A stretch of DNA of 64,000 nt, from the NCBI RefSeq assembly GCF_012689525.1, contig NZ_CP051516.1:2294001-2358000 (forward strand), in the 5' to 3' direction. The stretch's first letter is position 1, and each line of letters starts with the position of its first letter. Both the position numbers and the translations under genes were made by a program. This stretch comes from Paraburkholderia aromaticivorans. GTDB taxonomy: Bacteria; Pseudomonadota; Gammaproteobacteria; Burkholderiales; Burkholderiaceae. This document shows, in pieces, positions 1 to 7,118 of this stretch. Below the pieces are notes generated by a model that made no database searches, was not told where the DNA came from, and saw nothing but the letters and a program-made list of their open reading frames with translations.

Positions 1-235
1 ATGTCGGGCAAAAATGTCTTTGCGCCCCGGGCGAACTCTGCCACGCCTGCGTAGCGCCGGACAGCTCCACGGCGCGACGCTCGAACATGGCATAACCGCC
101 AAACACGTTGCCATGTATCCGCCGACATGTCATACAGTGACATATCGACACTCGCCGCGGTCGCATGCTGACGCGAAATCGCACTGCTCCGCACGCACAT
201 CCGCCGGTTTCTTCGACTGATTCATTCGTCGTCAT
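1..235 (-). CDS. GFA-family (CENP-V/GFA fold) zinc protein, partial at left edge
   Basis: The 78 visible codons run off the left edge of the window. Family: GFA (glutathione-dependent formaldehyde-activating enzyme-like), small zinc-binding proteins whose true substrates are mostly unknown. The motif order fits: GGCACGAVRFRV with Cys13 and Cys15, then CHCMTCRR with Cys32, Cys34 and Cys37, then WQSSPGAQRHFCPT with another Cys near residue 76, as in the zinc sites of the family. The start is the ATG at 235, preceded by an AAGGAG about nine bases upstream. The C-terminal third is missing, so completeness cannot be judged. It is transcribed away from the hemerythrin gene on the same strand, with about 266 bp between them in which no convincing gene was seen. 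Confidence 0.75.
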   Translation of the reverse strand, partial: MTTNESVEETGGCACGAVRFRVSMRPRRVSICHCMTCRRIHGNVFGGYAMFERRAVELSGATQAWQSSPGAQRHFCPT

Positions 236-501
236 CACCACGCCCTCCTTCGCGAACGCCGAGGACTGCGCGCCATCCCTCACTTGTCGCTCTTCTTCGG
301 AATCTTCGTGCGCGACTTGCACGCCTGATTCAATGCAATCGCTACAGCCTGTTTGTACAAGCGCATCTGTTGCGACAATGGCAAGCCGTATGCGGCCGTC
401 AATTAGGCTGGCAGTCACTTGGTCGAGCGGTTCCTTCCTCAAGACTCTTTGGTCGACTCTCTGGCGTTCGCGACCTAAGATCTAACATCGCTTTGCCGGA
501 C

Positions 502-1038
502 TTAAAGCACCGCAGTCTTGTCGCCCACCGATCTGCTGCCCACCGCATCGAGCTTGCCCTGCAGTTCCGCCTTGCGTTTCGCCATTTTCTCGCCCAGCGT
601 GCGCAGATTGCACTTCGACTTGCGCAGTTCCGGAAAGAGCTCCTGCTCTTCTTCCTCCACATGATGACCCACCATCTCGCTCATTACCTTGAAGGTAGCG
701 TCGAAGCCCTTGTCGCCCGCTTTCATCGTTTCAAACTTCGCGATCAGGGTCTTGACGAGGAAGTGCTCGACGTACGCTTCTTCGACGTCGATCTTGTCGC
801 TGTCAGGCAGAACGTCCTGCGCCGCCGGATAAAGCAGTTCCTCTTCAAGCATCGCGTGAATGGATAGCTCCTCGCAGGCACGCTGCGCGAGTGCCGACTT
901 CGCTTCAAGATCATCGTCCGCGGCTTTCTTGAACGCCGTGAACAATTTTTCGACTGCGCGATGCTCCGCCTCGAGAAAGGCTAGTGCATCGTGTGCGCCG
1001 GATTCAGTCGCCTTGTTGTCCTGCTTCGTCGCTTCCAT
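502..1038 (-). CDS. Hemerythrin HHE cation-binding domain protein
   Basis: This 178-residue protein belongs to the hemerythrin/HHE family, four-helix proteins that bind a di-iron centre and sense or carry O2, NO or iron. Candidate ligands are His16/His26 (AEHRAVEKLF), His61 and Glu65 (IHAMLEEELLYP), His92 (AYVEHFLVK) and His125/His126 with Glu130 (GHHVEEEEQELFP), which follow the family spacing. The start at 1038 is preferred over the in-frame ATG at 1056 because GAGGAG lies just ahead of it. No membrane segment or extra domain is visible. Its place beside a Crp/Fnr regulator and a stress block suggests a role in oxygen, NO or iron stress, which is inference. Confidence 0.88.
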   Translation of the reverse strand: MEATKQDNKATESGAHDALAFLEAEHRAVEKLFTAFKKAADDDLEAKSALAQRACEELSIHAMLEEELLYPAAQDVLPDSDKIDVEEAYVEHFLVKTLIAKFETMKAGDKGFDATFKVMSEMVGHHVEEEEQELFPELRKSKCNLRTLGEKMAKRKAELQGKLDAVGSRSVGDKTAVL

Positions 1039-1178
1039 GTTGCTCTCCTCGGCCATACGGTTGAACGCTTAATCGAGCAAACGGTATGCCCAGTCACCGC
1101 GAGGTCTGCGGAAGTGATCGGCCGGACGTGTTCGTTAGCGCGACTGCGCGAATGTACAACTGGGGTTTCAATTCGCAT

Positions 1179-1363
1179 TCAGTCTGCGAAGCGATTTCCG
1201 CCGGCGGCTGCCGTCTCGCGCACACGATTTGCCGATTTAGGTTCGACAGCATCAGTTCCGCGCTCGAATTGCACCGGCGCACCGATCGCAGCCTGATAGG
1301 TATGCCCGTTGCGGTCTTCATCAGGGATGAACTGGACAACCGTTATTCGATCGGGCCTGACAT
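1179..1363 (-). pseudogene. Possible frameshifted small-protein remnant
   Basis: On the minus strand an ATG at 1363 opens a six-codon frame that ends in TAA. One base out of phase, the sequence continues as a coherent protein-like stretch (TVVQFIPDEDRNGHTYQAAI and onward) to a TGA at 1179-1181. The acidic and amphipathic composition looks like a real small protein with a one-base frameshift near 1345, but there is no clear ribosome site. Its start would overlap the divergent start of the next gene. It could equally be chance open reading. No function can be assigned. Confidence 0.28.
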
Positions 1364-1541
1364 GAAAAATCCGTGGATGAAAAAGAATCCCTTCCTCAGC
1401 ATGTGGTTGAGCGGAGCCAATGCAGTGGCGGGCTCAGCGCGCGGTCACGCGACGGCGGCGGCGAAGCGCGGGACCACCGCTTTCTGGACCGCTGCACTCG
1501 CACCGCCGAAACCCAAAAAGAAAAGACGAACGCGTCGCTGA
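1362..1541 (+). CDS. Small basic conserved hypothetical protein (59 aa)
   Basis: The 59-residue product starts MKNPWMKKNPFLSMWLSGAN, continues with an Ala/Gly/Arg-rich middle (GSARGHATAAAKR) and ends FWTAALAPPKPKKKRRTRR. This layout of an amphipathic N-terminus, an Ala-rich helix and a lysine/arginine tail recalls small uncharacterised Burkholderia proteins, some loosely compared with phasins. That comparison is from memory. The start was chosen because coding character begins there; the ribosome site is weak, and the second Met at 1377 is an alternative. The start overlaps the possible divergent remnant on the other strand. Function unknown. Confidence 0.6.
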   Translation: MKNPWMKKNPFLSMWLSGANAVAGSARGHATAAAKRGTTAFWTAALAPPKPKKKRRTRR

Positions 1542-1684
1542 CTCGAACTGCATGTGGCATGTCGAGCCTGAAAGGGTGCACCATGTTCGAGGCGTCTCCG
1601 GCATGGCAACACGCACAGCCGTATGAGCGGTAGGTTGAATCAATGCGGGACGTGGCAAGCCTGCGCCGGCCCGGCAACCGCCTG

Positions 1685-2104
1685 CTAGAAGCGCTCCGAC
1701 GTTAGGGGATCGGCCTGCCCGTGGAAATACTTCCTGAGCGCCTCCGCAAAGGGTGCTTTGTCGATCGCCGCACGTTCGAATAGCGTCATCGACGAGTGAA
1801 ACTTCAGATAATCCGGATACCCGAAAATTTCTTCTATTGAACGATCTTCGACAACGTTGACGTATTGCGTCGATTGCCTCAGCCGTTCACCCAGTACCGG
1901 ATGGCGCAGGTAAGCATCAGCCTCGGCCAACGACGAAATCGCGAACCGCTGCGCCGTTGCACTCGTTCCAAGCCCCTGGATCTGCGGAAACACGAACCAC
2001 ATCCAATGGCTTCGCTTGCGCCCGTTGCGCAGTTCGTCACAGGCCTGTTCGTACAGCGGATCCTGCGCGTCGATAAAGCGCTGAAGGTTGAAAGGATCGT
2101 CCAA
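1685..2104 (-). CDS. DUF1810 family protein
   Basis: This complete 139-residue protein matches DUF1810 in length and in its central motif, MWFVFPQIQGLGTSATA at about residues 35-51. It also has the conserved opening (DPFNLQRFIDAQ) and the YPDYLKFHSSMTLF segment near residue 96. The family is widespread, cytoplasmic and of unknown biochemical function; no catalytic mechanism can be claimed from the sequence. It ends 23 bp before the start region of nothing else on its strand: the Crp/Fnr gene lies just upstream on the same strand with a 23 bp gap, so the two may be cotranscribed. Confidence 0.85.
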   Translation of the reverse strand: MDDPFNLQRFIDAQDPLYEQACDELRNGRKRSHWMWFVFPQIQGLGTSATAQRFAISSLAEADAYLRHPVLGERLRQSTQYVNVVEDRSIEEIFGYPDYLKFHSSMTLFERAAIDKAPFAEALRKYFHGQADPLTSERF

Positions 2105-2127
2105 TTCACTCTCCGTTTACGCCGTTT

Positions 2128-2847
2128 CTATAGCGCTTTCAAAGCGGGCAGCAACCGGTCGAATTCGCGCCTCACTACGCTATAACATTCGCACACACGG
2201 TTTTCGAGTCCCGGCCTGTCCAATACCTCGATGTGGCCATGGCTGTATCGAATCAAACCGGCATCCTGCAATTTCAGTGCGGCTTCGGTTACTCCGGAAC
2301 GGCGCACGCCGAGCATATTGGCGATCAGTTCCTGCGTCATCTTCAGTTCGTTCGACGAGAGACGGTCGATGCTAAGCAGCAGCCACCTGCATAACTGCTG
2401 GTCGATCGAATGGTGACGATTACATACAGCGGTCTGCGCCATCTGCGTGATCAACGCCTGGGTATAGCGCAGCAAAAGGCGCTGGACAGGCCCTGCACGA
2501 TGAAATTCCTCTTTCAGGATCAGAGCGTCCAGGCGATACGCGTTGCCCGCGCTCTGTACGACCGCGCGGCTCGGCGTGGTTTCACCACCCATGAAAAGTG
2601 CGATGCCGATGAGCCCTTCGTTGCCGACGATCGCGATTTCGGCGGACGCACCGTCTTCCATCACATACAGCAGCGAGACGATGCAGGTGGTTGGGAAGTA
2701 AACGTAATTGAGGCGATCGCCGGATTCGTAGACGACGTTGCCGAGCGGCATATCCACAAGTGACAGATGCGGGGACAGACGCTCCCACTCCAGGTCAGGC
2801 AACACTGCCAGCAGATGATTTTCGTTTTGACGCCGATCTTGAGACAT
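2128..2847 (-). CDS. Crp/Fnr family transcriptional regulator
   Basis: This 239-residue regulator has an N-terminal cyclic-nucleotide-binding-like beta barrel (about residues 15-130, with GASAEIAIVGNEGLIGI) and a C-terminal winged helix. The recognition region is MTQELIANMLGVRRSGVTEA, about residues 165-185. No N-terminal cysteine cluster for an Fnr-type iron-sulphur centre is visible in the chosen protein; the longer frame from 2943 adds two Cys but has no ribosome site and looks non-coding. The start at 2847 has GGAG eight bases ahead. It is one candidate regulator for the palindromes found downstream, although those do not resemble the TTGAT-N4-ATCAA Fnr box. Confidence 0.88.
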   Translation of the reverse strand: MSQDRRQNENHLLAVLPDLEWERLSPHLSLVDMPLGNVVYESGDRLNYVYFPTTCIVSLLYVMEDGASAEIAIVGNEGLIGIALFMGGETTPSRAVVQSAGNAYRLDALILKEEFHRAGPVQRLLLRYTQALITQMAQTAVCNRHHSIDQQLCRWLLLSIDRLSSNELKMTQELIANMLGVRRSGVTEAALKLQDAGLIRYSHGHIEVLDRPGLENRVCECYSVVRREFDRLLPALKAL

Positions 2848-3174
2848 TTCACACACTCCGCAGCTCGCCCGGAACCGCGCCGCTTTCGCCGACGATTTCC
2901 TGACGGGTGAATATGGATAGAAGGAGGAATGCTCCAACACCATTGCGGCTTGTGCCGCAGCGCGTCACGATGCGGTAATCTTCGCGTTACCCGAGATTTG
3001 GCCGATACGCAAAAAGATTATAAGTCGCGTCGCAATTACGCGCCGATCCGCATCCTGGTACGAGTGCGCGGTGCCACACGCACGTGCAGGCGGATTGCAC
3101 GACCATCGAGAACCATTGCCATGCTGGGCCTTCCCGATCTAACCCATCGGCTGAACGGCAATCGCTGGTTCCAC
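2848..3174. other. Intergenic, no gene seen
   Basis: This 327 bp stretch separates the start of the Crp/Fnr gene from the stop of the histidine kinase gene. It should carry the Crp/Fnr promoter. The AT-richer patch near 3010-3030 (AAAAAGATTATAAG) may be part of it. No RNA gene, operator match or small ORF with coding character was recognised. Confidence 0.5.
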
Positions 3175-4053
3175 TTATACGTTGTCAAAAAATGCGTCGC
3201 CGGACGTGACAATCGGCACCCTGAAGGTGAACTCGCTGCCCTCCCCGGGACCTGCGCTGGTTGCCGACACCGTGCCACCGTGAGATTGAGCAATGGCTCT
3301 CACGACCGCGAGGCCAATGCCGAGGCCGCCCGCACTGGCGGCGATCGTTCTGCTCGATTGTGCAAATAGCTCGAAAATATGCGGCAGCAGGACCGCCGAA
3401 ATCCCCGAACCATCGTCATTGATTTTAATGACAAGATCGTTTCCTTCTGCAAGCACGGTCATGCTTATATTGCCGTGCATCGGCGTGTATTTCACCGCGT
3501 TATGCAACAGGTTGCTGACCGCCTGCGTCAAGCGGACGGGATCGCCTTCAACGCGCAAAGGCGCGTCGGGAATCGATACGGTGAAAACCTGTTTTTTCTC
3601 GGCGGCGGCTGCTGCCGTGATCTCGCAGATGTCGGCCAACAAGGCCCCGATCTCGATGTCGGCTTTGCTGAGACGGAGTGCGTCACGATCGACACGGGTC
3701 GCGTCCATCAAATCTTGCGCCAACCTTGCAATCCCGTTCACCTGCCGGTCGATCATATCGATCAGGCGGAGTATCTCCGGGCGTTCAGCCGACGCGTGGC
3801 GGATCAACTGGCTGGCGAGCCGCAACGGCGCCAACGGGCCGCGCAACTCATGCGCCACCATCGCCAGGACTTGGTTGCTGACTGGCGGTGCCGCGCCGTC
3901 GAGGGCCGTCGTGCAAGCGTCCTTCACGGAGTTATCCGCGGCCGCCCGGATGCCACGCGTCATCATTGCATCCGTCACGACGAAGTAGTTCAAGGCAGAG
4001 CCGTCCGAAAAAGACTCGGTGGACGCCAGATGTGCTGACATTTCGATCCCCAT
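3175..4053 (-). CDS. Sensor histidine kinase without a sensor domain
   Basis: This 292-residue kinase has a dimerisation/phospho-acceptor segment VAHELRGPLAPLRLA, with His68 as the likely phosphorylated residue. The HATPase domain follows: an N box (SNLLHNAVKYTP), a G1 box (DDGSGISAVLLPHIFELF) and a G2 box (GGLGIGLAVVRA). The first 55 residues show no membrane helix and no recognisable PAS or GAF domain, so the kinase is probably cytosolic and relies on a short N-terminus or a partner. No response regulator adjoins it. The ATG at 4041, after GGGGATCGAA, is an alternative start. A degenerate copy of the regional palindrome lies about 180 bp upstream, and the gene faces a SYLF lipoprotein gene. 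Confidence 0.88.
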   Translation of the reverse strand: MGIEMSAHLASTESFSDGSALNYFVVTDAMMTRGIRAAADNSVKDACTTALDGAAPPVSNQVLAMVAHELRGPLAPLRLASQLIRHASAERPEILRLIDMIDRQVNGIARLAQDLMDATRVDRDALRLSKADIEIGALLADICEITAAAAAEKKQVFTVSIPDAPLRVEGDPVRLTQAVSNLLHNAVKYTPMHGNISMTVLAEGNDLVIKINDDGSGISAVLLPHIFELFAQSSRTIAASAGGLGIGLAVVRAIAQSHGGTVSATSAGPGEGSEFTFRVPIVTSGDAFFDNV

Positions 4054-4236
4054 TTCGCGCCTGGGTAGGCGACGAAGAGCGACGAGAGGCGCGTATCGGG
4101 CTGGTGGTCAACGGCAGGGGGCTGCCTGCAGAGCACCAGAAGCGCGCGGTTCGCCAATGCCTGCCTCGCTGGCACGATCGGGAAATCGCGCAACGAAACA
4201 GGTTGAACCAACAGATTCGCCGATGCAGCCCGGTAA

Positions 4237-4256
4237 GTCTGTACGGTGGCGTTCGG
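4237..4256. promoter_or_regulatory. Regional palindrome, copy A (degenerate)
   Basis: GTCTGTACGGTGGCGTTCGG matches the consensus GTCGGTACGGTGNCGTACCG at all but three positions. It lies about 184 bp upstream of the histidine kinase start and about 230 bp upstream of the divergent SYLF gene, inside a 430 bp intergenic region that otherwise has no gene. Role as an operator is inferred from recurrence. Confidence 0.5.
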
Positions 4257-4405
4257 ACCGGAAAAAACGACCGGATTACACGGAACTTCGATGAGGTTCT
4301 AGCGGACGTCTGATGATTGCCGCAACCCGCGGCGCACCACTGGCCGCCGGCATCGGGAGAATCTCGCGAGATCGGCGCGGATTGTGCGTTTGAACATAGA
4401 CAGGT

Positions 4406-4425
4406 GTCTGTACGTTGTCGTACCG
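4406..4425. promoter_or_regulatory. Regional palindrome, copy B (degenerate)
   Basis: GTCTGTACGTTGTCGTACCG keeps both half-sites (GTACG and CGTAC) and differs from the consensus at three positions. It lies 58 bp upstream of the SYLF lipoprotein start at 4484, the closest of all copies to a start codon. Copies A and B together bracket the divergent promoter region. Confidence 0.55.
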
Positions 4426-4483
4426 CTTTCTTCCGCGCGTGCGCGTAGCGTGTCTTTTATCGTCGACCAGCGGGGAGAAAATC

Positions 4484-5074
4484 ATGCTTAGACGAACCTT
4501 TATATGGAGTACGCCCGGATCGCTTCTGGCACTCGGCGCGGCGCTCTCAGGTTGCACCACCACCTCGTCTTCCGACGCGAGCCGCAGTGAGCAAATGGAC
4601 AAGCGACGCACTATCGATGCAGGCGTCGACTCGACGCTGGCGCGCCTCTATGGCATGGCGAACGGCTCGCGTGAACTGGTCGGCAAGGCACGCGGGGTAC
4701 TGACGTTTCCGTCGGTCATCGACGCCGGCTTCGTGGTCGGCGGCCAGTATGGCGAAGGTTCGTTGCGCGTCGGCGGACACACCATCGGCTACTACAGCAC
4801 GGCGACCGGTTCGATCGGCTGGCAGATCGGCGCGCAGTCGCGCGCGATCGTGTTCCTGTTCATGACCGACGAGTCGCTGACCCGCTTCCGTAGCAGGGAC
4901 GGATGGTCGGCTGGCGGCGATGCTTCCGTGGCCGTGCTGAAGGTCGGCGCAAACGGCAATCTCGACACCAGCACCGCCACCGGACAGGTCGAAGCTTTCG
5001 TGCTGACCAATACTGGCCTGATGGCGGGTGCGTCGCTGCAAGGCACCAAAGTGACGCGGCTCGCGTCGCTTTGA
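4484..5074 (+). CDS. SYLF/YSC84-type lipid-binding lipoprotein
   Basis: The 196-residue product begins with a lipoprotein signal peptide whose lipobox is LSGC (Cys24), so it should be anchored in an envelope membrane. The mature part carries the SYLF (YSC84) domain, recognisable from RGVLTFPSVIDAGFVVGGQYG, then SIGWQIGAQSRAIVFLFM and the C-terminal ALVLTN-like stretch FVLTNTGLMAGASLQGTKV. The domain binds phospholipids in eukaryotes; the bacterial role is unclear. The start at 4484 has GGGGAG seven bases ahead; an upstream in-frame ATG at 4415 lies within palindrome copy B and is unlikely. Placement after copy B suggests membership of the stress regulon. Confidence 0.85.
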   Translation: MLRRTFIWSTPGSLLALGAALSGCTTTSSSDASRSEQMDKRRTIDAGVDSTLARLYGMANGSRELVGKARGVLTFPSVIDAGFVVGGQYGEGSLRVGGHTIGYYSTATGSIGWQIGAQSRAIVFLFMTDESLTRFRSRDGWSAGGDASVAVLKVGANGNLDTSTATGQVEAFVLTNTGLMAGASLQGTKVTRLASL

Positions 5075-5133
5075 CATTCGGACCGGGGGACGCGGCGCCA
5101 TGCCCGCCCTCGCCGACACAGCAGGGGGAAACC

Positions 5134-5943
5134 ATGTTACGAAGCGTACGAGACTTGCACGGCAGCACCGTCAGCGCAGTGGACGGCGACATCGGCTCAG
5201 TCAGTCAGGCCTATTTCGACGACGAATCATGGGGTGTGCGGTATCTGGTGGTCGAAACAGGCAATTGGCTCAATGAACGGCAAGTGCTGGTTTCGCCGTA
5301 TTCCGTCAAACACACCGACCCCGGATCGGATATCGTGCACGTCGGCCTTTCCCGCCAGCAAGTGAGGGACAGCCCAATGCTGGACACCCACAAACCGGTA
5401 TCGCGGCAGCACGAGATCGAGTATCTGCGCTACTACAGCTATCCGACGTATTGGGACGGCCCCAACCTGTGGGGCATGGGCGCCTATCCTGCTTATGATC
5501 CGACAGGCGTGGCCCCGGACGCCCTGGTCGATAAGCCGTCAAGGCCAACCTTGCACACGAACAACCCGCCACCCGACGTTCATCTGCGCAGCACCGACGA
5601 GGTCAAGGGCTATCACCTCAAAACAGCCGACGGCAGCGTCGGTCACGTATCGGATTTCATTTACGATGATACCGACTGGGCGATTCGTTACCTGGTCGTG
5701 GAGACGCGGAACTGGTGGCCCGGCGGCAAGGCCGTGCTTATCGCGATTCACTGGATAGACGAAGTCGACTGGTTCGAGTCGACCGTATCGACGGCATTGA
5801 CGCGCGACGTCATCAAGAATAGCCCCGCTTACGACGACTCCATGCCGATCGACCGGCATTACGAAGTTGAGTTGCACCAGTTTTACGACAAACACGGATA
5901 CTGGCTCGATGCCGGCGCCGGCGAGCGGGTTGCATCGGAATGA
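5134..5943 (+). CDS. Tandem PRC-barrel domain protein
   Basis: This 269-residue protein has two PRC-barrel-like halves. The first, about residues 1-85, contains DDESWGVRYLVVETGNWLN. The second, about residues 148-240, contains DDTDWAIRYLVVETRNWWPG. Both keep the same GDIGSV/GSVGHV and IRYLVVET core, so the gene probably arose by internal duplication. PRC barrels occur in RimM and photosynthetic reaction-centre H subunits and often in stress proteins of unknown role. There is no signal peptide. The start is the ATG at 5134 after AGGGGGAAACC; longer upstream reading frames overlap the SYLF gene and are discarded. Only 59 bp separate it from that gene, so cotranscription is likely. Confidence 0.85.
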   Translation: MLRSVRDLHGSTVSAVDGDIGSVSQAYFDDESWGVRYLVVETGNWLNERQVLVSPYSVKHTDPGSDIVHVGLSRQQVRDSPMLDTHKPVSRQHEIEYLRYYSYPTYWDGPNLWGMGAYPAYDPTGVAPDALVDKPSRPTLHTNNPPPDVHLRSTDEVKGYHLKTADGSVGHVSDFIYDDTDWAIRYLVVETRNWWPGGKAVLIAIHWIDEVDWFESTVSTALTRDVIKNSPAYDDSMPIDRHYEVELHQFYDKHGYWLDAGAGERVASE

Positions 5944-6045
5944 GGCGCCGCGCGGATCACCGTTTTCGCCTGGTCCGGGCAGTCCTGGACCGATCGAAAA
6001 CGGGAGTATTCAAAGGCATAAAGGCATAAAAGGCAGGAGCAGGTC

Positions 6046-6279
6046 ATGAGGCAAAACATCCAGAAGTTGTATCAAGCCCGTATTCATACATTCACCCCTG
6101 AATGCATGGAACTGCAGGACGGCACCTTCAATTTTCATCTCCGGCATGCTGTGGAAGGTTGTCTTCCATCGGCCGACCAGCACTATGACGTTGGCGTTTT
6201 TAAAACGAGTGCGGAAGGCTATGCGGCTGCACTTGCATACGGCGACAAATACATTGCCGAACATAAGTTCGGAATATAG
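6046..6279 (+). CDS. Small hypothetical protein (77 aa)
   Basis: I do not recognise a family. The 77-residue product is soluble, with no signal or membrane segment, and ends in a helix-like stretch (TSAEGYAAALAYGDKYIAEH). AGGAG lies nine bases before the ATG, a good ribosome site. A short direct repeat of AAGGCAT occurs just upstream (about 6013-6030). It sits in a run of same-strand stress genes and is probably cotranscribed with its neighbours. Confidence 0.7.
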   Translation: MRQNIQKLYQARIHTFTPECMELQDGTFNFHLRHAVEGCLPSADQHYDVGVFKTSAEGYAAALAYGDKYIAEHKFGI

Positions 6280-6367
6280 CAACGCCGACGGTTATCGGCG
6301 AACCACGAGCTTTACCCGGCAGCGACGACGGCCACTGTGGCCGTCGTTCAATCAGACAGGCGGCACC

Positions 6368-6583
6368 ATGACAGACAGAATCATCTCAGGCAGGACACAC
6401 GACGTTTACATGACGGTCAAGGATCATGTTGCCGATGGCTGGGTCGCGAGCGTGTGTATTGTTCGGAAAGGCGCGTCAAAGGGCAAGGAACTCATCAAAC
6501 TCGACACTTTCTTCGAGCATGAAGATGCCGCGTGGGAATCAGTTGAGACCCTCGCGCGTGCCGAGCTCAACAATCTGAAATAG
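6368..6583 (+). CDS. Small hypothetical protein (71 aa)
   Basis: No family was recognised. The 71-residue product (MTDRIISGRTHDVYMTVKDH at its start) looks like an alternating beta-strand domain ending in one helix (AAWESVETLARAELNNL). That shape is shared loosely with the other small proteins of this block at 13037 and 15643. The start at 6368 follows AGGCGGC; an in-frame upstream ATG at 6146 overlaps the preceding gene and lacks coding character. Only 31 bp separate it from the next gene. Confidence 0.65.
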   Translation: MTDRIISGRTHDVYMTVKDHVADGWVASVCIVRKGASKGKELIKLDTFFEHEDAAWESVETLARAELNNLK

Positions 6584-6614
6584 CACGGGGCCGTACTTAG
6601 ATGGTGGCTTCGAT

Positions 6615-7076
6615 ATGAAGAATTTCAGTGTGGTCGGGAAGGGCTATCACACCGAAGAAAAGATCGTCGGTCTCTACACGATCGGCGATCGCATGAAAAT
6701 GTGGGGCAAGTACGGCGCGTTCTGGGGAGGCCTGTGGGGCTTGCTGATGGGCGGCGTGTTTCTGACGATTCCGGTGCTCGGCCCGGTTGTGGTGCTGGGC
6801 CATCTCGCCGTTGTCATCGTGTCGGCGGTCGAAGGGGCAGTAGTTATCGGCACCCTCAGTGCTTTGGGCGCAACGCTCGTCAATGCGGGGCTTCCGAAGG
6901 AAAGCTGGGTCCACTACGAGGCCGCCATCAAAGCCGATGGATTCATTGTGATGGCCCACGGTACGCCCGACGAAATGGCTCGAGCAAAGGCCGTTCTCGC
7001 GATCCACCAGCCGACGCGTCTCGATTCGCACGAAGGCGTCACGCCTACCGAGCCTGCCACACCCGAAACTACCTGA
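6615..7076 (+). CDS. Membrane stress protein, DUF1269-like
   Basis: The 153-residue product has a soluble N-terminus (YHTEEKIVGLYTIGDRMKMW), then two glycine-rich hydrophobic segments. The first, about residues 35-65, contains GAFWGGLWGLLMGG; the second is at about residues 66-95. It ends in a small alpha/beta tail with FIVMAHGTPDEMARAK. This order fits bacterial general-stress membrane proteins related to DUF1269. The function is unknown; membrane location is predicted from the hydrophobic segments. No strong ribosome site precedes the ATG. It is followed after 42 bp by the Nramp-like gene on the same strand. Confidence 0.75.
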   Translation: MKNFSVVGKGYHTEEKIVGLYTIGDRMKMWGKYGAFWGGLWGLLMGGVFLTIPVLGPVVVLGHLAVVIVSAVEGAVVIGTLSALGATLVNAGLPKESWVHYEAAIKADGFIVMAHGTPDEMARAKAVLAIHQPTRLDSHEGVTPTEPATPETT

Positions 7077-7118
7077 GGTGCCGGTACGGCCTCGCCAGCC
7101 ATCAGGAGTACTCCGTTC

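Noticed and set aside
280..402. A possible 40-residue peptide on the minus strand (TTG start, ends PKKSDK)
   Set aside because: It reads as plausible sequence, but the start is TTG without a ribosome site and it is too short to judge without homologues.
7077..7094. A GGTACGG match just before the Nramp-like gene
   Set aside because: Only one half-site is present, with no symmetrical partner, so it was not counted with the palindrome family.
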